From: Flaccisagitta enflata | Taxonomy: Eukaryota > Chaetognatha > Sagittoidea > Aphragmophora | Length of the DNA stretch: 64,000 bases | Direction: 5' to 3' | Assembly (NCBI GenBank): GCA_965153355.1 | Contig: OZ231128.1 | Span: 27,404,001 to 27,468,000 of the forward strand | In this document: one piece after another, positions 26,355 to 38,905 of the stretch | How the letters are laid out: each line of letters opens with the position of its first letter | Numbering within the stretch: position 1 is the first letter of the stretch | Translations under genes and position numbers: made by a program | Notes under the pieces: model-generated | Told to the model about the DNA's origin: nothing | Database searches by the model: none | The model's input: only the letters and a program-made list of their open reading frames with translations

Positions 26355-26605
26355 ATTCATCTTGAAGCGTGATTATTCTGCAACAATTTACTGACCAATC
26401 ACATTGAAAATTTCATTATGGCTGAATGCCCGGGAGTTAAGACCTGAAATTTTCAGTGTATATGCAAAATTTCATGCTCTTTCTCATCGTGTTATCCAAA
26501 TTTCCATCATCAGTTTCACAATGGCGTGACAGTGACAGACTTAAAGCGTGACATGAGCGTGACAGAAGAGCTGGGGGGGTGTGCAGAATAATCACGCTTG
26601 AAGAA
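26355..26605. mobile_element. Small element with inverted ends
   Basis: TTGAAGCGTGATTATTCTGCA at 26,361 faces TGCAGAATAATCACGCTTGAA ending at 26,601. It lies just outside the left end of the giant transposon. Confidence 0.55.
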
Positions 26606-26628
26606 AAGTGTCATTACGCGGGATTGGG

Positions 26629-26637
26629 GTGTCACAG
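26629..26637. other. Target-site duplication, left copy
   Basis: GTGTCACAG immediately precedes the TAGGG terminus. The identical nine bases follow the other terminus at 48,468-48,476. Confidence 0.85.
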
Positions 26638-26800
26638 TAGGGTAGGTCAATATGCGTTTTTGTCTCAGATTGCTATGTAAGTTACGGAGGACATCCGACT
26701 TGAAAAATGATAAGCAATGGCAAAAAAATCCGCGTTCAAATCCTTGCATGTTCATCGTTCATAACACTTTTCGCTAACAAAAAGCACTATAGACGCTGTT
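26638..26800 (+). repeat. Left terminal inverted repeat
   Basis: First 18 bases are identical to the inverted right end. Shared blocks then occur at matching positions (TATGTAAGTT, TCCTTG, TTCATCGTTCA). A second copy of this end is at about 61,168-61,330. Confidence 0.85.
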
Positions 26801-26938
26801 GGTATCAATTAGAGTCACAGCTTGTCAATAAATCTTCAAGTTGTTAATAACGATTGACTACCACACTCAAAGCATTTCCACTCTTCTCTGGTAACAAAAA
26901 CCTTCGTTTTAGCTAGAAATTTGCATGAGCAAATGTTA

Positions 26939-27140
26939 TCAATGAAAGTTCCGTAACCTCAGTTTAGATTTGACTGCATTATGCAAATTAAGGAAAAAAG
27001 GGAGATTCCATTGCATCGGGTCTCGGTGTTCATTCTTAATCGCAAACTTCGATTTCTGATCGTAGAGCACCGCAGCCACCGCTATCCTTTTGTTTAGATG
27101 ATCACTAATGAGCGCCACGATTCCACGACGCATTTTCTGA
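26939..27140 (-). CDS. Possible outward-facing terminal exon near left end
   Basis: On the minus strand, a splice-acceptor-like pyrimidine tract ending CGTTCTCAG is followed by an open frame of about 64 codons containing RRGIVALISDHLNKRIAVAA and KNEHRDPMQWN before a stop. The copy at 60,835-61,029 keeps the frame with only a few substitutions, but its first codon is TTG where this one has ATG. The ATG is therefore probably not a functional start, and the segment would have to be an internal or last exon. No upstream exon was identified and the sequence is not recognised. It could be non-coding. Confidence 0.3.
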
Positions 27141-27435
27141 GAACGATTTTGTTTGAAGGAAAGACGAGCGAGAAAAAAAAAAAAGAATGATGGTGACTCA
27201 GCGCGATGATGAACATTTTGATGCTGGTCTTTAAAAGAAACTTTCCTAAGAATAATATATCCGACGATGCAACGTTTGTTTTTCTACTCAGAAATGTTTT
27301 CCTCATCTTGTTATTCAATCACTCATGAATCATTTCTTCATTGCACAACATCGTTGACTGTTCATTTTTTTATTTGTTGGTTTCTCTTTCTCTTTTTACA
27401 GATGGTGACAAGTTAAGCAGAAGACCTAGTATGCT

Positions 27436-27490
27436 CTATTAATACTCTATTAATACTCTATTAATACTCTATTAATACTCTATTAATACT
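27436..27490. repeat. 11-bp tandem repeat (TCTATTAATAC)
   Basis: About five copies here, only about two in the inverted copy near 60,720, so the length changed after the duplication. Confidence 0.9.
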
Positions 27491-27623
27491 ATAAATAACG
27501 TGTCCGCGACTACAAATGAAGCTATTGTTGCGTTTCATAAACATTTCATCGTGATCGGAACTAATTTTGTCTCAACAACTAAGAGGTACTCTGCAATTGC
27601 TAATCAGTTTTAATAGGTTTTAA

Positions 27624-28075
27624 GTCGCACGATCGCTGACTCAGAGTTATAGGAAGCTTTGTCTGTCGGTCTGTAAGCTTGAGTTGATAATTGAGAGCCT
27701 TACATTTCTGCTCCTGTCCATTTTGATCAGTGAAATAACGTGTAAACCAACGTTACCAGCTCGCTAGATCCATCCGTCTGTTGTGTTGATATGTCATGTC
27801 AGGGTGATATTCATGTAATCATTTTTAAGTTGCGGACTAGTGACTTAAGAGGCTTTGTTTGTCCGTTTGTTGGTCCGTTGTTCCGTTGGTCCATTGGTCC
27901 ATTGGTCACACAAGAGTGAAAACAAGAGTGGAAACGTGTACGCATTCTTCTGTAGCGCGGGTGTGATACTTCGTGTTTTTTTGGGGTTTTTTTTTTTCGT
28001 GTTTTTTTTTGGGGGGGGGTCGCTGCTACCCACCCGTCTGCGACAATAGCGCAACCCCACGTTACTTGTTGACAA
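27624..28075 (+). repeat. Two HD-family copies
   Basis: The first has head TAAGTCGCACGATCGCTGACTC then GCTTTGTCTGTCGGTCTG. The second (from 27,828) has head TAAGTTGCGGACTAGTGACTT then GGCTTTGTTTGTCCG, and ends GCTACCCACCCGTCTGCGAC...CCCCACGTTACTTGTTGAC. Confidence 0.75.
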
Positions 28076-28169
28076 TTACTGGATAGGCATTAACTTGATT
28101 GATCTAGATTTTTGTCCTCCTGGTACCGAGGCCTTGTGGTTTATTTTGCATTATCAATCTTCCTTAATT

Positions 28170-28292
28170 TCTAGGTGCGCCAATGCACCTCTTTTACTGG
28201 CTTTGTCCCTCGGTGGGTAGTCAGTCTGTCGGTCTGTAATGCATTTGTTTGACGATTCACGTGGCGCACCTATTGGCCTGCTTGGTCTTGTT
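28170..28292 (+). repeat. HD-family copy (GGTGCGCC head)
   Basis: Head AGGTGCGCCAATGCACCTC, TTACTGGCTTTGTCCCTCGG, and TGGCGCACCTATTGGCCTGC near the tail. Its counterpart in the inverted copy is at about 59,945-60,065. Confidence 0.85.
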
Positions 28293-28399
28293 CAAATTAA
28301 CGTGAATTTGGTGTGTGCATACGTACAATTACCCCCCGTTATAGCGTAACCAGAAGTAACGGAAATCAAAAAGTAACGGAAATCCATCTTTAACTGGAT

Positions 28400-28605
28400 A
28401 GCAGGTGGCATTCGTGTGAAGTAGGAGGCGAGGGGCAAGTGTGAAGTGAAAAGCAGGTGGCAAGTGTGTAGTGGAAAGCGGGTGGCAAGTGTGTAGTGGA
28501 AAGCGGGTGGCAAGTGTGTAGTGGAAAGCAGGCGGCAAGTGTGAAGTGGAAAGCAGGTGGCAAGTGTGTAGTGGAAAGCGGGTGGCAAGTGTGTAGTGGA
28601 GGGCA
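28400..28605. repeat. 25-bp tandem repeat upstream of exon 1
   Basis: About eight units of GTGGCAAGTGTGTAGTGGAA type with a 25-bp period. The equivalent array in the inverted copy is at about 59,690-59,835, with fewer units. Confidence 0.9.
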
Positions 28606-28741
28606 AATGACAAAAAATAGTGAATAGTAGAATGAAAGTATTATGTTATTGAAGATGATGAAAAATCATTTTGTGCATTTGATTTAATTGTTGTTGCCAT
28701 CTACATTAAATTTCAATGAATGAATCAGAATTATCAGCAAT

Positions 28742-28998
28742 ATGCGTCGTCCAGTCCTTGATTGGAAAGCAGACTTAGGAGATTTAGAACCGATTGAGAA
28801 AATTCCCGACGGTGTTCGGCCCTCGAATAGAGTTATTTTAAAACTCTTCTCAAATATTTGGCGGAGTGGAGGCGCGGCGTCGAAGCGCGATGCAGCGAAG
28901 AGCGTGGTCAAGTCCCTTCGAGTGCATTTCCAAAATGACGGGGCAAAATCGATGCAAGGGCATATTGACGACGTCTTGCACCTTTACGACGATGTGAG
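28742..28998 (+). CDS. Exon 1 of the transposase-like gene
   Basis: Starts at ATG (MRRPVLDWKADLGDLEPIEK) and ends GTGAG before the strong donor GTAAGT, phase 2. Contains IPDGVRPSNRVILKLFSNIW and a predicted helical, basic stretch. The inverted copy at 59,294-59,550 encodes the same residues. A possible acceptor (TTATCAG) just upstream means this could be an internal exon. Confidence 0.8.
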
Positions 28999-29368
28999 GT
29001 AAGTAACGATCCTGAAAAAACCCCAGTGATAAATGATCTTAAAATGAAAATATCAAGACAAAAATCCCTGGCGATTAAGGGGAAAGGGGGGGGGGAATTC
29101 AGGTTGTTTTAAGAAAATAGAATATATACACGGGTGGATGGGGCACGGGTGGATGGGGCACGGGTGGATGGGGGCATAGGTGGATGGGGGCCGTATTGTT
29201 AGTGGGCAGTGGCACTAAACATACGGATTGAAGGACAAACTAACCAGCCGATCTAGAGAGAGATAAAGAAAATGAATGACCTCAAAAGTGTAAAAAAATC
29301 TGTATTTCAACAATAGTCAATACGTGTATGGATGGATGGAAGGACTAACGGCCCTGTTTCTACACACA

Positions 29369-29438
<70 letters not shown>

Positions 29439-29813
29439 ATCTTGGCCAGGTTGTCTACGTCTCGTTGACTGTTCGTCATCATTGTTTTTCTTTCTCCAGC
29501 TCCAAAGCTGAATGATTTTGGTGGCGTACACTTGACTATACTTATTGCTCTGTCAGTCCCTCCATCAGTCCATCCGTCCGCCCCTCCATAATATTTCTTG
29601 ATTTTTTTTTACTTTTAAGTTAAAGATGGAAGGGAGGAAGAAAGGTAGGAAGGAAGGTTGAAAGGAAGTAAGGAAGAAAGGAGAAAGAAAGAAAGAAAAA
29701 GAAAGAGAAAGACAGAAAGCAAGAAAAAATAATGAATGAAAGAAAGAAAGAGTAAAAGAATGGAAGAAAGAATGAAAGAATGTTAAAAGGAAAGAAGGAA
29801 GGAATGAAGGATC

Positions 29814-29872
<59 letters not shown>

Positions 29873-32800
29873 TGTAAAGTGGAGCACGCAATTGTTGGCC
29901 TGTTGGGTTTATTATCATTGTCCCCGTTTTAATGACTGTCCGTTTTTTCTGTATCTGTTGCCTCTCTGGCCCGTCTGAATCTCTGTTTGTCCGTTTATTT
30001 CTGTGTCTGTCTGTATTCATGTCTTTCTGCTTCTATCTTTCTGCCTGCTCCTACTCCCCATTCTCTATCTGTGCTTGTCTCCGTGTCTGTCTTTGCTTCC
30101 AAGTATGTCTCTTTATCCTTATCATTGCCGCTCAGCAATTCCATTTTACTTCTGCCCACTCGGTTTATTATCTCTCCTCTCTCATTTTGCCCTTCTTAGT
30201 TTGTATAATTGTATGTGTGTTTATGTCTGTACTCAATGTATATCTGTCACTGTCTGTTTCCGGTCTCTGTTAGTCCGTGAATGTGTATGTTTGTCTCTTT
30301 GTTACTTTTTTGTTTCAGTGCCTGTCTTGCTATCTTTCTAATTTAAACTTACAATTTATGTTCTTGAATGTTGTCAGGAAACTCAATTCGGATGCCCATA
30401 ACGACCGTCTAAAACGCCATCAAGAACTACTGACGTGGCACGCGTATTCCGATGAGGACTTCCCATTTCCATTGAAAGAACCGATGAAGCGAAAACGGAG
30501 CGAACTGGATGAAGGTCACCAACGTCGACGAGCAAATTGGGAAGAGCAGCGTCAGGTTGGAGCTCCTTTGAAATGATTGGAATACAAGATTTGAGATAAA
30601 AAAATTGAAGCATCAAGAGAAAATGATTAGCATCGAACAGGGTGTGCAAAATTATCCGCAATTGCTTCATGGAAAGAAAAGTGATCCAGCATCATTATAT
30701 TTAAACCCAAGTTCTCAAATTAGTTCTACTAGAAGCTAAAAGTGATTGCAGGTCTTTTCTGTACCCCTTGTTTTTTTGCGCTTTGGTATTGTATGGTATT
30801 GTATCGGTAACATCACCTTTGTGATTTGATGGGTGTGTTTTGAAAGGATGAATGTTTGACTTATTGATGCTGGGTCAACAGGCAGTGTTGCCTTCCTTTA
30901 CTAGCTGGATGAATTTGAAATTTGAATTTGTTACCATGGGAGTCAAATGATTTGAAGCTAAGATTCTAATTTTGACAAGATTTTATTTTATAAGCAAAAT
31001 AAGTTGCAATATCATTGATTCTGGTACTTTTGACTATTCAATAATCATTTTCTTTGCTTGGCACACATCATGCTGAATGAGGTAAATTATATCAACATGA
31101 ATAGAGCTCACTAAAGCAAATAAACAAAGCCTAAAGAGCAAGAAAAACTACTAATAGAATCTCAGATTTTTGATATAAAACATTTTAAGGAATGTTTTAT
31201 CGGAGTAAAGTGTACTAGCAAAATTTTTTGCTGACTTAATTAATTTTAGTTTTGAATATAAAAAAGGATATTTTTATATATTTACTACTTATGCTTTCAT
31301 CAATTTTTTTCCTTTACAGTTTTAAAAAAAAATGCCAATTGCGGATAATTTTGCACACCCTGTTTTTCAATTTGGTATACAGTTGCACATCATGTCTGTG
31401 TCCAGATGCTTACCATTTTGAGTTTAAATTCTTGTCATTTTTACATCCAGATGCTCATTATATTTGGCTCTAGATGCTCATCATGTTTGTCTGCAGATGC
31501 TTGTCATGTTTGCTCACAGATGATTGTCATGTTTGTCTTTAGATGCTCATCATGATTGTCTCCAGATGCTCATCATGTATGTCTCAAGATGCTCATCATG
31601 TTTGTCTCCAGATGCTTGTTATGTGTGCTCACAGATGATTGTCATGTTTGTCTCCAGATGCTCATCGTGATTGTCTCCAGATGGTCATGCATGTCTCCAT
31701 ATGCTCGTCATGTTTGTCTCCAGATGCTCGTCATGTTTGTCTCCAGATGCTCGTCATGTTTGTCTCCAGATGCTCGTCATGTTTGTCTCTGGATGATTGT
31801 CATGTTTGTCTCTGGATGATCTTCATGTTTGTCTCTGGATGATCTTCATGTTTAACTCTAGATGCCTGTCATGTATGTCTTCATGTGCTTGTTATGTTTG
31901 TCTGCAGGTGTTCATCATGTTTGTCTCCCGATGCTCATTATGGTTGTCTCCAGATGCTTGCAATGTTTATCCCTAGATGTTTGTCACGTTTTTCTACAGT
32001 TGTTTGTCACGTTTGACTCCAGTTGTTTGTCACGTTTGACTCCAGATGCTTGTCACGTTTGACTCCAGATGCTTGTCACGTTTGACTCCAGATGCTTGTC
32101 ACGTTTGACTCCAGATGCTTGTCACGTTTGACTCCAGAGGCTCGTCGCGTTTGACTCCAGATGCTCGTCACGTTTGACTCCAGATGCTCGTCACGTTTGA
32201 CTCCAGATGCTCGTCACGTTTGACTCCAGATGCTCGTCACGTTTGACTCCAGATGCTCGTCACGTTTGACTCCAGATGCTCGTCACGTTTGACTCCAGAT
32301 GCTCGTCACGTTTGACTCCAGATGTCGTACGTTGACTCCAGATGCTTGTCACGTTTGACTCAGATGCTTGTCACGTTTGACTCCAGATGCTCGTCACGTT
32401 TGACTCCAGATGCTCGTCACGTTTGACTCCAGATGCTCGTCACGTTTGACTCCAGATGCTCGTCACGTTTGACTCCAGATGCTCGTCACGTTTGACTCCA
32501 GATGCTCGTCACGTTTGACTCCAGATGCTCGTCACGTTGACTCCAGATGCTCGTCCGTTTGACTCTCAGATGCTCGTCACGCTTGACTCCAGATGCTCGC
32601 GTTTGACTCCAGATGCTCGTCACGTTTGACTCCAGATGCTCGTCACGTTGACTCCAGATGCTCGTCACGTTTGACTCCAGATGCTCGTCACGTTTGACTC
32701 CAGATGCTCGTCACGTTTGACTCCAGATGCTCGTCACGTTTGACTCCAGATGCTCGTCACGTTTGACTCCAGATGCTCGTCACGTTTGACTCCAGATGCT

Positions 32801-35800
32801 CGTCACGCTTGACTCCAGATGCTCGTCACGTTGACTCCAGATGCTCGTCACGTTTGACTCCAGATGCTCGTCACGTTTGACTCCAGATGCTTCATGCTTG
32901 ACCAGATGCTCGTCACGTTTGACTTCAGATGCTCGTCACGTTTGACTCCAGATGCTCGTCACGTTTGACTCCAGATGCTCGTCACGTTTGACTCCAGATG
33001 CTCGTCACGTTTGACTCCAGATGCTCGTCACGTTTGACTCCAGATGCTTGTCACGTTTGACTCCAGATGCTTGTCACGTTTGACTCCAGATGCTCGTCAC
33101 ATTTGACTCCAGATGCTCGTTACGTTTGACTCCAGGTGCTCGTTACGTTTGACTTCAGATGCTCGTCACGTTTGACTCCAGATGCTCGTCACGCTTGACT
33201 CCAGATGCTCGTCACGCTTGACTCCAGATGCTCGTCACGCTTGACTCCAGATGCTCGTCACGCTTGACTCCAGATGCTCGTCACGCTTGACTCAGATGCT
33301 CGTCACGTTTGACTCCAGATGCTCACGCTTGACTCCAGATGCTCGTCACGCACTCCAGATGCTCGTCACGCTGACTCCAGATGCTCGTCGCGCTTGACTC
33401 CAGATGCTCGTCACGCTTGACTCCAGACGCCGCCACGTTTGACTCCAGACGCCGCAAGCTTGACTCCAGATGCTCGCCACGCTTGACTCCAGATGCTCGT
33501 CACGCTTGACTCCAGATGCACGTCACGTTTGACCCAGATGCACGTCACGTTTTACTCCAGATGCTCGTCACGTTTGACTCCAGATGCTCGTCACGTTTGA
33601 CTCCAGATGCTCGTCAAGTTTGACTCCAGATGCTCGACACGTTTGACTCAGATGCTCGCCACGATTGACTCCAGATGCTCGTCACGTTTGACTCCAGAAG
33701 CTCGTCACGTTTGACTCCAGAAGCTCGTCACGTTTGACTCCAGATGCTCGTCACGTTTGACTCCAGATGCTCGTCACGTTTGACTCCAGATGCTCGTCAC
33801 GTTTGACTCCAGATGCTCGTCACGTTTGACTCCAGATGCTCGTCACGTTTGACTCCAGATGCTTGTCACGTTTGACTCCAGATGCTTGTCACGTTTGACT
33901 CCAGATGCTCGTTTGACTCCAGATGCTTGTCACGTTTGACTCCAGATGCTCGTCACGTTTGACTCCAGATGCTGTCACGTTTGACTCCAGATGCTGTCAC
34001 GTTTGACTCCAGATGCTTGTCACGTTTGTTTCCAGATGCTTGTCACGTTTGACTCCAGATGCTCGTCACATTTGACTCCAGACTCGTTACGTTTGATCCA
34101 GGTGCTCGTCAGATTTGACTCCAGATGCTCGTGACGTTTGACTCCAGATGCTCGTACGATTTTCAGATGCTCGTCACGTTTGACTGACTCATTACGTTGT
34201 CATGTTTGACGCCAGATGCTCGTCACGTTTGACTCCAGATGCTCACGTTTGACTCCAGATGCTCGCACGTTTGACTCCAGATGCTCATTACGTCTGATGC
34301 GTCACGTTTGACTCCAGATGCTCACGTTTGACTCCAGATGCTCGTCACGTTTGACTCCAGATGCTTGCCACGTTGACTCCAGATGCTCACACGTCTTGAC
34401 TCATCGCCAATGCCGTTTGACTCAGACGCTGCAAGCTTGACTCCAGATGTCGTCACGTTTGACTCCAGATGCTCGTCACGTTTGACTCCAGATGCACGTC
34501 ACGTTTCTCCAGATGCTCGCCACGTTTGACTCAGATGCTTTCACGTTTGACTCCAGATGCTCGTCATGTTTGACTCCAGATGTCACGTTTGACTCCAGAT
34601 GCTCGTCACGATTGACTCCAGATGCTCGTCACGTTTGACTCCAGATGCTCGTCACGTATGACTTTAGATGCTCGTCACGTATGACTTTAGATGCTCGTCA
34701 CGTTTGACTCCAGATGCTCGTCACGTTTGACTCCAGATGCTCGTCACGTTTGACTCCAGACGCTCGTCACGTTTGACTCCAGACGCTCGTCACGTTTGAC
34801 TCCAGACGCTCGTCACGTTTGACTCCAGACGCTCGTCACGTTTGACTCCAGATGCTCGTCACGTTTGACTCAAGATGCTTGTCTCGTTTGACTTTGGATG
34901 ATTATCATGTTTGTCGGCAGATGCTCTTTGTGTCTCCATCTGCTTGTTATGTTTGTCTTAGAATGCTTTACATGTCCATTTCCTGATGGCTGTCATGTCT
35001 GTCTCCAGATGCGTGTCATATTTGTCTCAAGATGCTTGTCATTTTTGTTTGAACATACTTGTCATCTTGCTGGTCACTTTTTAGTTCGGGACACGCAACT
35101 GTATAAGAGGCTTTGTCCGTCCATCTGTTGGTCTGTCTGTCGGTCCGTAATGCACGAGTCAAAAAGAGGAAAACGAGAAATATAGATGTTATTTTGGGTG
35201 TGCATGTTGATGGGGGCATTGGGTGCGGATGGGGGGTTGGATGCCCCTGCCCACCTGTTGGCAACAATATTGTGATCCTGCGTCACTTGTTTAAAAAAGT
35301 TTCTACCTTTCTTCTTTCAATCAGGAGCAGTTTGACGTCCTGTGCTCTGGTTGTTTCGCCACTCCTTGCAATTGCCAGGCAAGAGCGCCGCCGCCACCGC
35401 CGCCGCCGCCACCGCCGCCATTGCTGCCTCTGCCTTCATCCCCGCCGCAGTCGCTGCCACCGCTGCCACTACCGCAGCCTCCATCGTCATCGCAGCCTCT
35501 GCCGTCATCGCAGCCTCCACTGACATTGCAGCCTCCACTGTCATCGCAGCCTCCTATGTCATCGCAGCCTCCTCTGTCATTGCAGCATCCGCTGTCACCG
35601 CAGCCTACGCTGTCATTACAGCATTCCTTGTCGCTGCCCCTGCCCCTGCCACTGTCCTCGCAGTCTCTGCTGTCTGCGCCGCTGCTGCTGACATCGCCGC
35701 CGCTGCCGCTGACATCGCCGCCGCTGACATCGCCGCCGCTGCTCTCATTGCCGCTGCCGTTGTCGCCACTGCCAGCTTCATCCATGGGATCTGCGTCGTT

Positions 35801-38800
35801 ACATGCTCCATCTCCATTATTCACCACATTCCCTTTCTCAACTGCATCATCAGCGTCAACTGTCTCGCCATTTTTGCCGACCTCATTTCCAGCATCTCCC
35901 TCCTCAAATTCCTCGAAGCCTTCCGCCGTTACTTCAGACGAAGCTATGGACAACGCTTTTCCCGCTTCTGATTTTACAGATGCCGCCGCTTTCTCTTGCG
36001 ATGAAGAAAACCTCTTGGAGGCTCTATTTCCACTTTCCCAATCTTCTGATGAGGCGGGTTCCAGTGGCTCCAATTTGGTTGTGGAATCTCGCAAAAAATT
36101 TCTCTCCTTTGTACGCCAACTTCCAAGCTCAACTTCTTTGCCAAAACCATTGCCCAGCAACGAATCTCCATCATTGTCTCCTGAAAATGACTTTTCTAAC
36201 GACAATGACTTCGCAAAGATTGTGGAGGAAGTGCTCTCGGATGCAAGAGGTCATGAGCCCTCACCTCCCTCCTCCCCCGGGTATGTTCCACCCCCCTCTC
36301 TATCTCAAAAGCGAAGGGACAAATTGCATCTTTGTTTCGACAATGCTACCTTCATCGGCAAGTTTGCGAGCTGGGCGAATTGGGCTAAGGTGCATCCAAG
36401 GGAGCTCTACCTTCTTTTGGGCCTCATGGTGGTTGAGGGTGGCGAGGACCCTGAAAATGTCACGCTCAGCCTCCCCACCGTGAAGAGACGGATGGCAGAT
36501 GCCCGTCGACGTGCTGGTGAAGAAGCTGCTCACCAAGACTTCCCCAAATTTGCGTGTCTCCACTTTGATGGCGTCAAACAGAAGTACGCCTATCACCAGG
36601 GCAACACAAAGGTTGAACTGCTTGGTTTGACGTGCACTGGAGAAGGCAAAGAATGCATGATGGGCATCTTTGCAGCTGAAGATGGCTCAGGTGAGAATTT
36701 AAGTCGGTTCTGTTGGTATATAAGTAACAATCTTGATGATTTTTTAGCAATGCTCCCCCTCCCGGCCTATATTCCTGCACATGGTCACCCAAATTTCTGC
36801 CCCTCTCTAATTCTACAACTGCCTCTGCCAACTGGCATAAACTTGCCATCAACTCTCTAGTATGGCTGCTTTTGCACACAAAAGATTTTGAACAGAAATT
36901 CATTTGCATGTTGCGGAAATCTTACGTGAATTAACTTTTTTTTTACCGTAGCGGTGGAGATTTACAAAGTCCTCGCCAAGGCGATTGTGCGGTGTGGCTT
37001 GAGGGACTTGCTCATTGCGCTTGCATTTGATACAACTCCTGCAAATACAGGAATCATCAAAGGTGGGGATATGTGTGAATTATTTCTTTTTTCATAGTGT
37101 GTGATTAGAATTTCACTTACGCTTAACCTGTGTGATAGCTCAACATCTTTTCCAAAACTATTTGCAGGCGCCGTGACTCTTGCAGAGAGATGGCTTGGTC
37201 GAAAGGTCCTTTGGATAGCCTGTGGTCATCACAAGTGGATGCTCGTTCTGTAAGTATAAGGATGAATACAGTTGAACCCCGCAATGACGGATGCCAAGGG
37301 ACTTATAGATTTCATCTGTTATAGGGGGATTTCAGTTATCACCAATTGATGAAATCAAAAGAAGACCATGAATTGTATGTTGTAGGCGAACTTACATTAC
37401 TCTCGGGTCCGTTATAGTGAGTTGTAACTGAATTGTATTTGCTCAAATTAGTGCTGCAAAATATCTATTGTCAATTCTTGTGCTCCAGTTGGTGCAATTT
37501 GTACTCAAAAAAATATTGGGTCACATAGTAAATTCGTGCTTTTTTCAACATTTCTAATTGCAAAACATACATAATTTGGTAAGCAATATGATATAATTTG
37601 ATGTGTAATATGATCTAAATGATATTTTGTGACTCACTTTATTGTGTAATAAAAAAATCATCTTATTAGTTAGATTTGAATTCTTTATTCTTTTAATGTT
37701 CTCAAAAAACTAGCTTGACTCATTGCACAAAGTAAATTTAACATGGCTTTCTTAACTCAATTACTCCCGAATTTCAAGTTGATAGTCATTTACACCTACT
37801 TTGATTTTACAGGAAAGGTGCGTGGTGCAGCATCTTTTCGCACAAAAGCAAGTCCCCCGCTGATGAGTTGTGCAAAAGATTCGAAGACTGGTTTGAGTAC
37901 GAGCCAGGAAAACCGCTCATCATCACCCAATCTCCGTTTGTTTTCCGCGAGACTGACGACTATCTCGCCGATCTCCACGCTTCCTTTGTCCAATTTGCGG
38001 AGAATCTCGCCAGTGAAGAACGTTGTGTCCCCCGTGGAGAATACGATCTCCTTTGGAACCTTTGTTTGGTGAGAATTTTCTTTATTATAGTAAATGTCAT
38101 TGGTTGTCCGGTTTACATTAGGTGAGTTTTATGAAAGTACTGCCTTTACGAATCGACATGGCCAAACACACAACAGTGTCCTTTTTTTCAGTTGCCGACT
38201 GCAGGCACAAATCTATGAAGGGCATTGTCTGTCAGTTAGTCTTCTGTAAAGAGATATGACACACATTTCCGCTGATGCCTACCTCCCCCCATCAAAATAG
38301 TATTATCACTCTGAATTATTTGTTACTTGGCTATGATTAATTTTTTATAGCAATGTGCGAACGATCGACCAAAGGACAGGTGATTGGACAGATGGATATT
38401 GGATGGACAGATGGATAGACGACAGACTGACTGTCTCCTAAAGCAGCTTTTTACAGTTGACTGAGGGTGATATCTGCGATTTGTCTGACCTTTAATTTTC
38501 AGTTCTTGGCGGGGGTAAAATCGGAGGTCAAAGTGACGAAGCTTCCAGACGTCAAGAATGTCAAATGGATGTCCGAGGCGATTTACGCACTCCTCATGTG
38601 CATCTATCAGGATCAATTCCCGATGTCTCGTAAAGAACGCCGCGGGGCCGTCACTATGTCAAAGTTTGTCGTGTAAGTTTAAAGACAGATCGACCGACAG
38701 AGCAAGGTGTAGAGTATAAAACCAATGCCCGCAATGTTTTTTCTTGTTGATTAGAGTTTTTATTGCAAGCTTAGAGATCTCGTTGAATTGAATAATTTTT

Positions 38801-38873
38801 CTCTAATTTCTGTCTCATTCTCCCTTTGCTCTCATTCTCTTTCTTTCTTTTTGACTTTCTTTCTTTTTTTCTG

Positions 38874-38905
<32 letters not shown>

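Noticed and set aside
31556-31819. Open frames HVCLQMLV / CLSPDAR in the satellite edge
   Set aside because: Created by the 23-bp repeat in shifting frames; array indels break them.
31386-35070. CRISPR array
   Set aside because: Units are 23 bp and contiguous with no spacers, in a eukaryotic intron; it is satellite DNA.
35321-36205. 294-codon antisense frame and 209-codon Ala-rich frame
   Set aside because: They overlap exon 3, whose + frame has matching splice sites at both ends and continues into ten other exons; these are shadows.
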